In this document: positions 24,921-37,690 of the stretch, piece after piece | How the letters are laid out: each line of letters begins with the position of its first letter | Position numbering within the stretch: the first letter of the stretch is position 1 | From: Helichrysum umbraculigerum | Taxonomy: Eukaryota; Streptophyta; Magnoliopsida; Asterales; Asteraceae | Reading direction: 5' to 3' | Assembly (NCBI GenBank): GCA_949592205.1 | Contig: CATIUR010000003.1 | Coordinates: 143,507,259-143,571,258 of the forward strand | Length of the DNA: 64,000 nucleotides | Notes under the pieces: generated by a model | What the model was told of the DNA's origin: nothing | Databases searched by the model: none | What the model saw: only the letters and a program-made list of their open reading frames with translations | Program-made: the position numbers and the translations under genes

Positions 24921-27900
24921 ATGGTAGTGTCAAGTCAAACATTCCAGGGGTGGGGATTAGAGGTTGTATGAGAAAGTTGTTATTGAATGTGTACTAACCT
25001 ATAATCAGTTGCAAGATTGTTGTTTTGGTTGCAGAGAAGGAGGAATATGAGGAACCGAATGGTATTCTCAATGATTCCTCAATACTCGTGGGCCTAAATG
25101 TATCAGGTACTTTTCGATAAGCTTAATGTATTTAATTAAGCTTGAATTGTTTATTTGCTACGGTATGAGTAGTAGTAAAATTAATCGAGTTAGACTAATA
25201 TGAATCCCCAGTTGTGAGTCGTTGATGATTATTACTTGTTAATAAGATGATAGAAATATTAATGGGTAATTTTGAATGAACTTGAAGTAATTGAATTGTG
25301 TAGATACATTGTTGAATAAGGTGTAATAGTTGTATTATGTGGAATTAATTGTGTCTACAATATGAAATTGAAATATGAAATCGGTTGTATGAATTGTTAT
25401 GTGAAATAATAATTTTTGGAAGTAATATGATTAGCAAAGTTGATATGACTCCATGTAGTGAAATGAGATGTTGGAATATCTCAATTGAAGTAATATGGAG
25501 TTGTATTGATGTTCAAATTAGAAGGTGTCCATTAATTGAATTGGTGTGACTCGCTATAGTGAAATTAATGGGATGTTGGTATTCTCCATTAATAGGGTTG
25601 GAGTCGTTTGGTTGTGTGAAGTAGAAAGTGTCTATTGATTGAAAGGTATGCATTTGATTTGGAAAGGTCAAAGTGAATATGGTTGTGTCAAACTTGATGA
25701 TAGTTGTGTTATAAAGTAATAAATGTGACTAAATGTTTATGTGTTTAACATTGATCATGAGTGTGATTAAATTATGATCTAAGTACTAAAAGTGGTGTAG
25801 TAGAAAGTCAAAGTGGTCAACAAGGTTTAGTATGCGTTGACAAGTTTGGAAAAAGTTAAAGTTGAAACCTTGTTGTAATTTTTATAAACATGATGATTTT
25901 AATGTGAATTGGTGTTTTGAAAGTTAAAATGTGACACCAATAATGAAAATGAAGTTGTTTGACTTGGTAAAGTTAAAGAAGCGTGAATTAGTTGTTAGAA
26001 TAGTGATTACATGGGCGGAAACCCAAACGGGTCGTTAAAGTGCCCAAATGGGTCACTTGATGGTAATATGGTTAAAATGAGTGTTGGTTCAAGTATAATG
26101 AATGCCAATGTGACTTTAAGTCATAAATATAGTAGTAAAGTGTATAGAAAGTGTTTTGGTATTCAAAATGGTTAAAATTGGTGAAAGTGTCCAATTGGAC
26201 ACTCAAACGGGTCAAAGAGTCCAAACCATAGTAGAATGAGTATATGAAAGTGATGAATATGCCCACACGTCACAAATGTATATAAGAACATGTTGGCAAA
26301 GGGTTGAAGTCAGAAACCTAGCCATTTGGAATATGGCGTGTCAACGAAAATGGTTAAAATGGTCCAAAATGAGTCATACGTTCGTTTCTCGTAAAACGTG
26401 AATTTTGAAAAAGTGTAAAAGTGAAAAAGTTTCATTTTGATCATATGAACATGCCTGCAAAATTTCAGACCCTAACTCTTTACGGTTTAGGAGATATGCT
26501 CGTTGGAAATTCGGAAAACTGCACGTAATTTCGGCTCAGAAGCTCAGCAGATCGGCTGTAGGTTGTAAGCCGATCGGCTATGTGATCCCAGCCGAACGGC
26601 TATATTAAGCCGAACGGCTAACGTAGAACAAATCGATGACAGAAAATTTTTGGGACGAAAATGGTGTGAAATTTGACAAGTATAACAGGGTCGCGGTTAG
26701 GTGACAAAATTTTTAACTCGGATTGGGTTGAAATTTGCTTGGTCACTAAAAAACGGCCCAATAATCAATGCTATATACTATAGCCTAGGCAGTTTTTGGC
26801 CATTCGGGGTCGTTTGGGGCTCGAAAATCGCGTTTTATTATTTTTCGGACCTTATTTTGAACTTTTAGCTTACGTTTTGTATTGGGCTTTTGTTTCTTTG
26901 AGCCCTGGGATCATTCCTATGACTATATATGACGTTATAACTTGTTTTAAGAGGTCCTTAAGTTTTATTGAGTATGAGTTATTTTCAAGCTGTGTATTCG
27001 TCGTATTGTCAAATAGTGGCCAACTGTTGTTGGTGGTGATTTAAGTTCTTGAGTTATATGGACTACGTGAAATAGGATAAAGTAAATGAGTCATCTAAAA
27101 TATTGGAAATGGTTAAAATAAGTATTCTTAGAGTTTGAAAAGAAGTGTGTGAGTTAATACTTATTTGGCATTTGTCAATAGAGTTATAATGTGTATGTTT
27201 GATATGATATGTATATTTATAATACAACTAAAGAGGTAAAGATTAGAGAGAACATGTTGAATATTACACGTAGTATGGATGAAGTGTTTAGTACCAGATG
27301 TACTATTAATGTTAAGTGATGTAATTAGTAAACGACCTTGAATCAGGTAATAAAGAAGTTGATTGTAATAATAGTGTTAGACATTACACTTGGGTTAATG
27401 ATATAATAAAAAGAGGTGTTGAATGTCTGTGTTGCTTATGTAAACTCTATGATATGTGTATTAGACATTGTGCCTATGTTAATAATTGGGAATATACTTG
27501 CCATTACAGGTTGTTATAATTGTGTAAATTGTTGATATTACTATTGAGAAATATGTGAGAGTAAAGATAATTACTTAGGAGATGAATGGTATGAAGTGAC
27601 CTGAGAATAAAGTGTGACTGACATAATATGACGACGTCTGGCCAACGTATTTATATTATGCCATTTCACATGGAGTTGTTGAGGTTACTAAGTACCATAT
27701 AAAGTTAAGTGGTTTTAAAATCACAGATAAGATATGTTGACCTGTAATTGATAAATAGTCAATGATGGACTAATATGAAAGAGTAATAAACCACTAAGTT
27801 GTTGTTGCTAATGTGATATCTATGGCACAATTGATGTGTATGTGTGATGCATTGCCAATAGTATGAATTAAAAAGTTGATTTAAGCAAAGTAGAGGTCAG

Positions 27901-28977
27901 TGGACTGTGAATAATTGTGTGTTGATATTGTTGACGAGATGATTAATCACAGCACCTCGTGTTGTTGAAATACCATTGTTGAAAACGTTTGGTATTAACA
28001 GGTGTTGTTTAGCATCCAAGTTGGTGTAACATGGTGCTAGTTGATTAAATGATAATAATTTTAATCTATAGAAATGGACCTCTACATAATGCTTATTAGT
28101 TAATGTTATATGTTGATGATTATATGGTTGTGGATTCCTGTTAAGTAAAGGATTTCATATAATCGAGTTGTAATTATATTTGCAAGTTGTAAAGTAATAA
28201 TTAACTAGTTGCTGAAATGGGAAAATATAGCAATGTGATGACTAAAGAAGTATATGATTATTAGTTAAACTATTGGTGACGAATCGAGTTACAATTTGTT
28301 GCTAAGATGCATGTAGTAGTGTTCGGTACCCCTTATTGTTACTATGATTATTGTTGTCGTCATAGTTGTAATTGTTGCTATAGTTGTGTTGTAATAAAGA
28401 TGACACGTTAAGTGACTACAAGTTAAGATTGACATAGTGGATATGAATGATCATGTAAGCGATCAGTTAAGTATCAGAGATAGGATATATGTTGAATAGT
28501 GGCATAGTAAAATGTATCAAAATATGCACATGTGGATATGTGCTTGTAGAAAGGATGTTAAATGTATACATAATTTAGAAGTTACTCTAGGGGGTGACAT
28601 GGAATATGTATAACGATTATTGTGACTAGATAGTTGATGTGTTTGGTGTTAACAAATTTAGTGGAGAACAACACACAACTTATGTGTATATAAAAAGTAA
28701 ATTGAAGTATATCTTGATGATGTGTAAGCTAATAAGAGGTATATACATTCTGTGTTTAAGGGAATAAGTATGTGTAAATACATGTGGTATTTAGAGGGAA
28801 TTAAGATGTGTATTAGTGAATTAAATTGTAATCACCTTTGTGTGATTATAATAATGAATAAGTATGTGGTTAAACGTGTGTAAGAAAAAGATTATTAGTG
28901 AATTGAAATGAGAATAATTGGTGGTTGTGTTAATCTATATCGATTAAGTGGGATTAGATTTCGAGGACGAAATCTCT
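24921..28977 (+). other. non-coding interior of the LARD
   Basis: About 4 kb without a domain or long reading frame; the 82-codon frame at 26796-27044 is not convincing. The only structured part I found is the AGCCGATCGGCT palindrome cluster at 26568-26619. Confidence 0.75.
26568..26619 (+). repeat. cluster of AGCCGATCGGCT palindromes
   Basis: A perfect 12-bp palindrome at 26568-26579 and two AGCCGAACGGCT variants at 26590-26601 and 26608-26619; a half-site (GATCGGCT) lies at 26550-26557. It is GC-rich in AT-rich surroundings. Confidence 0.8.
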
Positions 28978-28993
28978 TAAAGGGGGGAAGATT
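28978..28993 (+). other. polypurine tract of the LARD
   Basis: AAAGGGGGGAAGATT directly before the 3' LTR. Confidence 0.9.
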
Positions 28994-31165
28994 TGTAACA
29001 CCCAGTTCTCGGGTCTAGTAGTATTTTATATTTTCTGACTGTGAATTATTATTAAGTGTGTCAGAAAATAGGTGTGTTGTATTATTTGAAATAAATAGTG
29101 ATAATAGTCGAATAATTTATTGTGACTAATAAATTATTGGTTGTTTTAATTTTATTTAGTTGACGGTAAAATAAAATAGTGTTCCCTCGCAAATGATTTT
29201 TAAGTTCCAGACAACGATAAATACGGGGAATGAAAATTAACCAATTATATGTTATACTCTATTTTGAGTCGGTTTATAACTTTCATCATATATCTATATA
29301 CATACATATGTACGTACATATACATACATACATAAACATATAAACCCTAGATCAATTCCTAAAATCCTTTCACAACACTAAATTGAAGATGCCAAATCCG
29401 AATTTAAGCTTCAAGAACATGGATTATCACTCTCTAATCCTTCTACTCATCTTGTAAGTCTTGATTACTTGATTCTCATAAACCTATGAAATGGGGTTTT
29501 GTGTACATGATGAAATTAGGATGAGTAATGCTAAATTGAAGCTTGTAATGATGAAATAATTGTTAGTTGATATCTAATTCATGATTTGTAGTTGAAAATC
29601 TAACCTAGAAATGATATAAATGAATGATGATCATGAGTTAAGATATGGGTTAGTTGATAATTCATGAATTAAAGCTTGTAATCATGTTATAATGATTAGT
29701 TGATGCTTAAATGATGATTAGTATCTAAACCTTAAGCTAGAAATGGTAAAATTAAATGATGATCATGAAGAAAGTTTGGGTTTAGTTAATTATTCATGAA
29801 GTAAAGCTTGTGGTTATGTGAGGCTTGTTGATTTATGTTTAATACATGATTATAATCTAAGCCTAACATTTGATTGAAGGAAATGATTATGTGTTCTTGA
29901 GGTTAATGATGAATTTGATGATGATCATGGATTATATGATCAAATTAGCATTGGTTATAGCTAAGAACACTTAATCGATGATTAAAGATGATTGTGTGAA
30001 TTTAATTGTTAAGTATTCATTAAATCAAATATTGTGGTTTTGATGAATTCATGAAATGAGGTTAATCACCTTAGTAATGGTTTAACCATGTTGATTAGTG
30101 ATAATCAAAGTAGATTAATGTGATAAGAGGGTTATTTATAACCTTGGTGTGATCGGTGTTAAAGTAATGTAAGTTAATAATCATATTATGATTGAATTTG
30201 GAAAGTGAATATTATGATCATTAATTATGACTAAGTGATAAGTTATTGATGTAATTACAATTGTAAGATATTGGATTGATTTGAGACAAGTTACTAACTT
30301 GTGTTATTCTATTGTAATTCCAGATAAACAGAAGACTCAGTGACATTAGACTACTGAGTGGACAACTGAGGTATTCGGTGAGTGGATTTCTAATCCTCAG
30401 CGTAACTTGGTTGTAACAAGTTTGGTTACAACAAGTAACGTATTATTACTTTATCAGTTGCATTGATGATTATGTTGATAGTAATAATACTGTTGATATG
30501 TTGAATAGTTGAATATGTGACTTATTGATTACGTGATCACTTGAATTATTTGGCCTTCGGGCATCAGTTGTTAATGAGGCAACGAGTTGTTGAACTGTTG
30601 GTTGGGCTAGTTGGTTATCCAAAGTTTAACACACCTCCTGTGTTAGTTGAAGATAATCACTAGCTATCGGTCTCGTCCGTAGGGCCATACGGTTAGGTTG
30701 GATAAGTGTTCTTGGGGAGCCACCCGGGTTTATGGTTATCCCCAGAGCCGCCGATCCTCATTATGGTGTTGTTGATTAGTTGATGAGTTGTATTGTGTAC
30801 TTGCTTGTTGTAGTGTTAAGTGTTGTACACAAGGTTGTTGAGCTAAGTTATGATGTTGATTAGTTATCTGCTCACTTAGCGTTATGCTAATCCCCCACAT
30901 TAACCCTTCTTGCAGATTTCGGTTAGAATGATGGGTGTGCAAGAAGTTGAGCTAGCAGGAATGTTTGACCACGAGGCAATACTCTGATAATGGATTTGTA
31001 TAATATAATGTTTTAAAATGTTTTATATAACACCTCGGTTGAATAAATTATGTTTTGAAAAGGTTGAATTTTATAAGTTGATAAAACAATGTAAATTATC
31101 ACTATCTATTTGGACTTACGCTTCCGATTGACTATATCTAAACTAGTTAAATGAGGGGTGTTATA
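28994..31165 (+). repeat. 3' LTR of the LARD
   Basis: 2172 bp, the same length as the 5' copy, with two substitutions noted. Confidence 0.95.
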
Positions 31166-31735
31166 CATAAGGTCCTTCTTGTTACTTCTGGTCTGTGAGT
31201 CTGCTGTCATATGTCTTAATTCTCTGTAATAGGGTGTCTAAAATAGATGTAGTTGTAATTCATACGGTCTGGATCCTTATGGGGCATTATCAAAAACGAT
31301 ATAGGATGAAAACCGGTGGCGCGGCCCCTATATTCGGGGGTTTTTTCCCGAAATCTTTTCGGGTGTTTTCCATCCTTTTTAGTGTCCTCCCAGTTCGGAT
31401 CCAGAGTTAGGGGTTTTTTTTTGGAGTTCGTTAATGGTGTATGTAAGTTGTACTTGGGGTTTCTTCTAGTATCTTGCTAGTAGAAATTATATTAATACAA
31501 GTCTGCCTTCAAAAAAAAAAAAAAAAAAAAACTTGTGCCCTAAGGGCACAACTTAAGGGTCATTTAATGATGTCAAAATTTTCATAAATAATATAAATCA
31601 CAATTAATATGCATGTATAATAGGGAATTAGTGAGTTTAATAAATGTGTTTTCTAATATATTTAGAAGGTTTTAGTGCATTTAATAACTCTTAACCTATG
31701 CCCTTAAGGTACAAGTTAGCCATTCCCTAAAAAAA

Positions 31736-33956
31736 ACATCATGAAAAAATTTATCATCTTATTTCTGCAATAAATGCGTCATTCAACCCACATTGTCTTC
31801 AGTTAAATCCACAAACATACATGATTGTTACAATAAAAGTGATTAGATGAATCTAAAGGCTAACCAAGATAAGCATGTATTAATTGAACTTTTTATATAT
31901 ATTGGTTGATAAATTACTCCACACTTATTCCAAGATATAAGCTTGTATTGATTGTATTGTTATATGCATTTGATTCATATATATCTTAGAATATTTATGT
32001 AAGGGAGTAAGTTAATAAATAGATTTATCATAAGGTAAATTCGAATAAATTAACCTTGTTTAGAAAATGCTTTTCATTAATGAGAACTTTTTTCCCCTTC
32101 GTAATAATAATAATGGCAAAATAAAAAGCTAAATAGGAGGAGGGTGTGGAGACACCGCTTTTATAATAATGTTTTGGTGGGAACATTGTTGATGAAAAAA
32201 TGAGGATGCGAGTATATTTGGTTCACACTGTTCTCCAAATTTACCTTTCGGTATTTTAAACCAGTGTGAAGGAAAACAAAAAAGAAAAAAAAAAGTGAAA
32301 AACAAGGTTAGAGTGCTATAGATGGTGAACGACGTTGAGAACGGTGAACGACGTTGAGAACGGCTCCATACCCTTTGCTATGAAAATGTTATGAAAAGGA
32401 GGGTGAAAAAACAATTTAAAAGAAAAATGAAAAAAGTACAAGTGCGTTTGTCAAAAAAACTCTGCCAGGTTGATTGACGCACGGCTAATTTTGTTCCATT
32501 TCCCCAAAAAGAAAGAAACAGAGAAATAATTACAGTAAAAATAAATACCGGTCCTTTCATCTTCATCCACCTCACTTCACTGTACTGTTACAAACCGCCA
32601 TACCCATTTTCCGGAAAACCCATTTATCTTTTTCCATAAAGTTTCCTGCTTTTATCAATTCAAGTGAATGGTCTATCGGTATGCATCAACTCCCTAAATT
32701 TCAATCTCTACTTAGTTCCATTTCTTTCAGTATCTCGGTAATTTACTTTATGCTTGTATATCTCACTTTCTTTGTGTGTGTGTGTATTTGAAGTTAAGAT
32801 CATCAAATTTAGGAGATTTGAAGATTACGCTTGTTTTTTTTTTTTTGATTTGGTAAAGTTGATGATGAGTATTCTGATTTCTTACTATGGGGTTTTACTA
32901 TTGTGGTAATATTGAATTAGTTTAGGATAGATGAATCACTTTAGGAACATTCTTAGGGTTACACAATCTAGTGAAGAAGATACTGGTAGGAGTAATAATT
33001 TGGGGGTAAATAGATTCTTGTTGTCATAGTAGTATAAACTTTTTATTTTTATTTTATAATTTAATTATTATTATAATTGGTGGAACTATGTGCGTAGCTC
33101 ACTTTAGCTAGAGCACCAAAGCTTGGATGCAGCTACCCACAGAACAAGAGGTGATTATGTATTTGCCTAGAAGTGTAAGGATCGGAAATATAAATGTTCA
33201 TTTTAAATGTTGTCCTGGCAGCACATAAGTTAGGTGTTAGCGTGTTACTAGTAGCGTAGATGTGAATAACAAGAAATGAGATAAGGAGAAAGATAATGGT
33301 TTGTTGATGTCACGATCGCAGGTAGTAGAAGGATTAGTATAAAGATTTAATGAGGACACGGAGTACGTACTTGGTATCTAAATAGAATTGATTGGCCTCA
33401 TGGCCTGCCTTATGCATATGTTTAACTATATGCCTAATCAATAAATTGAATGTAAAATTTTTCCAACTTTTCATACCTGCCTATGATTTTGCCATGCTTG
33501 TGAATCTCATTGTTAGATACCATATAATTCCTGAAAAGGCTATCTGGACCTTATTTTGGAATGAAACAATAAGATATTGAATATAGATACACTAAGGATT
33601 ATGTAGCTAGATAACTTGTAGTATTTGGACAACTAAGTCTATTGAACTAGGATTAGATACATGTATCGAAAATCAAGGAACATGTTAATAACTGTTGCTT
33701 TGTGAGTTGGTGATGCAATGTGCACGCATGTTTCGATTGCTATATTTTTTATTTGCTGCCTGTACTGTGAAGCTATTATGATCTGTGACTATTCTGTCAT
33801 GCTAAATCGAGTTAAAAGTTGTGCAATAAAATTGCTAAAAAGCTGATTTTTTTTTATTATATTATTATTATTATTATTATAATGATTTTTAATTTTTGTG
33901 TGCGTCTAAGCCCAATTCTTTTTTAAAACATTCCCAATTTTAATACAGGTGAGATT
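31736..33956. other. F-box gene upstream region and probable 5' UTR intron
   Basis: 31736-32320 is AT-rich intergenic DNA. A 19-bp unit, GGTGAACGACGTTGAGAAC, is repeated at about 32323-32360. A less AT-rich, pyrimidine-rich stretch at about 32560-32680 ends at a GTATGC donor, and TTTAATACAG ends at 33950 just before the F-box ATG. I infer a non-coding first exon and a leader intron of about 1.27 kb. No protein-coding gene is seen. Confidence 0.5.
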
Positions 33957-35510
33957 ATGAGCGACACAGGCCAAGGACGGTATGTAATTCAAAATGTGGG
34001 CGACGGATATGATAGTATAAGCCAACTTCCAGATTGCATGCTTCATTATATTTTATCATTTATTCCAACAAAAGAAGTTCTGAAAACCTCCATACTTTCA
34101 AAACGATGGAACTATCTGTGGACTTCAGTGTTAAACCTAGACTTCGATGATGCGTTATTGCACGCTAATGAAACGGACGGTCAGGATCCACCTGATGAGA
34201 TTTGCTTCGTTAACTTTGTAGAACGCGTTCTCTCATTACGTGATACATCAAACATCAAAAAGTTCCGTTTATCATGTCGCGTGTTCTTTAATGCATTACG
34301 CATAAATTCATGGATTAATTCCGCTATCATGCACAATGTCCAGGAGCTAAATCTGTGCGTCTTTGTGGAAGATCAATTGGTGCTCCCGAGCTCTATGTTT
34401 TGTAGTCAAACATTGACCAGCTTGAAAATAGAAATGAACTGTATTCTTGAGCTCCCGACTAGCATCTCCTTTCCGTGTTTAAAAACCTTGCATTTATCTT
34501 TAATTACATTCCCAGATGATGAAACTACACAAAATCTTTTTATGGGATGCCGGGTTCTTGAAGAGTTGGTTATACTGGACTGTGATTGGATGAACTTGAA
34601 AAGCATAACAATTTCCAGTTCAACTCTAAAACGGTTTACGATCGATGACTTGCCATACTTTGGGCCACCTGATGGGCCTGGTGGTTGTAAGATCAAGATT
34701 TATGCGTCGAATCTTGTGAACTTGAATTATGCGGGGTATCCATCCAATGAAATTTTCTTGTGTGATGTATCATCGCTGGTCAACGCATACATTAGTGTTC
34801 CAGTCCCGCACGAGAGGAAGATAAAAGTTGCTTCTCATGTTGTTAAACTGCTCAATGGACTCAGTAAAGTTGTGTCTTTATGGGTATCTGATCATACTAT
34901 CGAGGTACTTGAATGAATCCACTAAAATGTTTGACTGTTTGACTTTTTATCTTAATTTGCATGCTGACTTTTGTGTTTTTCAATCTATGTGAAGTCTCTT
35001 GGATTTGCAGGGAACTTGTTGGTTCATCTTCCGGTTTTCAAGAACTTGACTCATTTAGAATTAATCATGGAAATTGGAAATTCCACATTTGGAGCATTGA
35101 TTAAGTTGCTTAACCGCTGTCCGAATCTACGGTCTCTGTGTTTTACTGAGGTAGATTATACATGGTGACAATATTTTGAACCCAGGCTATTGGTTGATTT
35201 TTTATCTAAGTTTTAATACGTTGTGCAGGGATTCAAGCTTGACACATGCCTTGATGAGAAGGATTTGGTTTGGTCATCACTGCCAAAATGCATTTCGTCT
35301 TGCCTCAAAACACTGATTTTCCGCAACTTTCATGGGAATGATTCAGAAATATGCTTTTTAAAACGTGTTTTGCAACATGGACTTGTGTTCGAGAAGATGA
35401 TTATATTTTGTTGTGAGAATCTGTTAGGAGATCGAAACAGACAAATAGAGGTCAAGAAGGCACTACAAACGACTGCAAAGGGCAAGTCTCGTGTTGTCAG
35501 ATTCTTTTGA
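33957..35510 (+). CDS. F-box / LRR / FBD-domain protein
   Basis: Three exons: 33957-34904, 34995-35150 and 35229-35510, giving 461 aa. Donors are GAG/GTACTT and GAG/GTAGAT; acceptors are GTGAAG and TTGTGCAG, all in phase 0. The acceptor at 34994 is preferred over TTTGCAG at 35010, because the latter gives a stop. The N-terminal F-box (about residues 20-60; ISQLPDCMLHYILSFIPTKE then LSKRWNYLW) would bind SKP1 in an SCF ubiquitin ligase. Degenerate leucine-rich repeats follow, then an FBD domain (from about 375; LPKCISSCLKTLIFRNFHG). This is the large, fast-evolving F-box/FBD family; the target is unknown. The frame is intact. Confidence 0.9.
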
Positions 35511-36620
35511 AACCGGAAGGAACATGTAGGAGTTTTTTTTATCATCTTATTTGTAGTAATGTATCTCTATCTATTGGTACTTCCATAAGACTGTTTTGCT
35601 GACTATATGCTGATCTATCTGCAGGGTGCCTAAATTGTTGAACTTTTTTGGTTAGTCTTGTTAGTTGGTCAGCTGGCCCTACTTTTTTGATGATGGCAGC
35701 GAGTGCGTTTTGTATGTTATGGTCTCTGTTTTTGGCCTGTGTTCAGGCAACCATCATGCTAAAGAAGTACATCTGTGGTTGTTTTGGTAATGTATTGTGG
35801 GTTGTAAGTTTGTTCAAATATACATATGGGCTGCTGTGTTTTTTTTTTGTACGATGTAGCCAACTAGTCATACATAGAAGCTAACATTTTGTAAGAATCA
35901 TTTTGAATTTCTAATCTTCTTTTGGATTATACAGCTCTTAACGTGTTCCTCTAGTTGTATATTTAATATATGGCGAGTCAAATGACATGGTTCATGTAGA
36001 TGGGGGTAATTTTGACCCATTTATTAACTGGATATTACTGTACTAGTATACATAAAAAAAATTTATGTTCATGCTCATTTTTTAAAGTATAATTAGGAGA
36101 TTTGACTGTTCTCAAATTTAAACTTATAGCTTTGAGAAAATAGAAAAATATGATATGCTTTTGAGTTTTGATGCCATCAATTTTTAACAACCATTGAACA
36201 AAGTTTTGTTAATAAATGACCAACTCTGTCATTTGCTACACACCAAAAACATTTACACAATTTTTTATTCTAAAGGATCTATGGCTGCTTGCCTTTTCTG
36301 TTGGTCAATCAGTCACCAACCCACACATCACTTTTTTTTTTCTTTTTTTATTGATATTCAAATATATACCAACATTTTTTAATAGTTAATTCCTCTCTTC
36401 GTTAGTGTTCCCAAGCTTTTCTTTTAATTTGATACTTTATATATTTGATCAATAGGCATTAACTACTTTTTCAAAGATTAACTTAAGCATATAATGCCAT
36501 CATAATTTCATTACCTGATGTACAATGTACACTACACAATCATAAGAAAATTTCAAAGTTTGCATATGCATATATTCTATGTATTTCTTATAATAACAGA
36601 AAGAAATAAACATTATACTT
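35511..36620. other. F-box 3' UTR and intergenic DNA
   Basis: Probable 3' UTR to about 35930, then AT-rich DNA. Short open frames at 35648-35884 and 36194-36382 have no recognisable domain. Confidence 0.55.
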
Positions 36621-36940
36621 AGACTGCTCCCAACGGGAGTGCCTTTCACTATCAGTTTCACCGTCGGTTGAGGGATGTCGTTGGCATTCTCCCGTCACTT
36701 TGGCGTCGGTTTGGTGGTGTTGCCAAACCGACGGACGTCGCTTTTTTTCTTTTGTTTTTGTTTATTTGTTTAGTGTATAGAAATAAAGGTATATTGGTAA
36801 ATGTGGGTCTGAAAAAAACTGAAGTGATGTTTATTGTTGGTAATGTAGTGTCAGTTTTGTGTCAGCTTAGAAAAGTGCTGACGTGGAGCTGATTTGGCAC
36901 AAACTGACGCATCAGTTTGTGTCACGGTCGGGAGTAGTCT
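36621..36940. mobile_element. MITE of about 320 bp
   Basis: Starts AGACTGCTCCCAACGGGAG; the right end reads inward as AGACTACTCCCGACCGTGAC. It is GC-richer than its surroundings, with inner CAGTTT / AAACTG arms. The target duplication is not clear, so the superfamily is not assigned. The 74-codon frame inside is a shadow. Confidence 0.72.
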
Positions 36941-37690
36941 TATATGTATATGTTGTATTTATATGTATCACCGTGTATATGTTATTGTTATCAATATACA
37001 ATCACTGATACACTTGTATACATGATACAACTTGATTAAATAAACACCTAAAGATTAAATTTAGCTAAAACAGCTATGCATTTGAATGATCATGAGTTAC
37101 AGCACATGTCATTGCAAAAAAACTTCCAGCTGCAAAATAGGGACCCAAACTCCTCAACAAGACTCATAAACACCATCTATTTTCTATATTCTAATGAAAA
37201 GACATTATAAATGTACTTATGCCGTATGTATTTAATGTTATCTTTGAACTTTGAATCATAATCTATATCTATGATTTTTTGGTACCAATTCTGATTGTTA
37301 CAAAATGTTACACGTGGAAGATGCTGATAGGATAATAATTTAATTGCCAAAGTGTAAGCTTGGAGGAATAAGTAAAAGCCTTTCAAGGCCGCCCTTTTCA
37401 TTCCACCACCCTATTAGTACTAGTATAAATTACTCAAAATAATAAATAAAATATATTATTATCAATATATTTAATCAAAAAGTCTTTCACAGATCTTTAT
37501 ACAAAGAACACATGAAACAGTTGGGTGGCTTGATTACCAATTTATATCTTCACACTCTATATTTGCACCTAACCCATATCAAAGATCAAAACTATTTTTA
37601 AATAAAGTTTCAATCTTTTTGTCAAACCCCATACTTGATCTCACAAGGGTTTATAAAAAATAAAAAATTCAATTTTATTGATCAGACACA
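36941..37690. promoter_or_regulatory. upstream region of the plastid translocator gene
   Basis: AT-rich. A TATA-like TATAAAT lies at 37424-37430, about 260 bp before the ATG, and could be the core promoter. Otherwise nothing is recognised. Confidence 0.35.

Larger units (their letters stand above)
22687..31165 (+). mobile_element. complete non-coding LTR retrotransposon (LARD type), 8.48 kb
   Basis: Two 2172-bp LTRs (22687-24858 and 28994-31165), the 5-bp duplication CATAA at 22682-22686 and 31166-31170, a tRNA-iMet primer site and a polypurine tract. The 4.1-kb interior has no gag or pol and no frame over about 85 codons. The sequence before the tract, TTTCGAGGACGAAAT, is the conserved 3' end of Tekay/Del chromoviruses and matches elements B and C. 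The LTRs differ at only two positions that I found (about 23919/30226 C/T and 24182/30489 T/C), so insertion is very recent. It must have moved with proteins supplied by a relative. Confidence 0.93.
12186..31529 (+). mobile_element. L1-type LINE retrotransposon, full length but dead, about 5.9 kb without inserts
   Basis: Flanked by a 14-bp duplication AACTTGTGCCCTAA at 12172-12185 and 31530-31543, with a poly(A) tail at 31511-31529. It holds ORF1 (RRM protein) and ORF2 (endonuclease, reverse transcriptase, zinc-binding tail) in plant L1 order. It is interrupted by a solo LTR after position 16787 and by a LARD after 22686; both inserts have clean 5-bp duplications. Subtracting them leaves about 5.87 kb, the normal size of a complete plant L1. 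Confidence 0.93.
12162..31727. mobile_element. small MITE split by the LINE nest
   Basis: The left 24 bp (GGGATTATCTAACTTGTGCC onward) at 12162-12185 and the right part at 31530-31727 form one element of roughly 200 bp when the LINE is removed. The right end reads inward as GGGAATGGCTAACTTGTACC, matching the left terminus. An 8-bp TAAAAAAA lies directly outside both ends (12154-12161 and 31728-31735). This is the outermost layer of a four-level nest. Confidence 0.78.

Noticed and set aside
34995..35010. TTTGCAG at 35010 as F-box exon 2 acceptor
   Set aside because: It puts a stop codon in frame; the GTGAAG acceptor at 34994 keeps the conserved GNLLVHLPVFKNLTHLEL stretch in frame.
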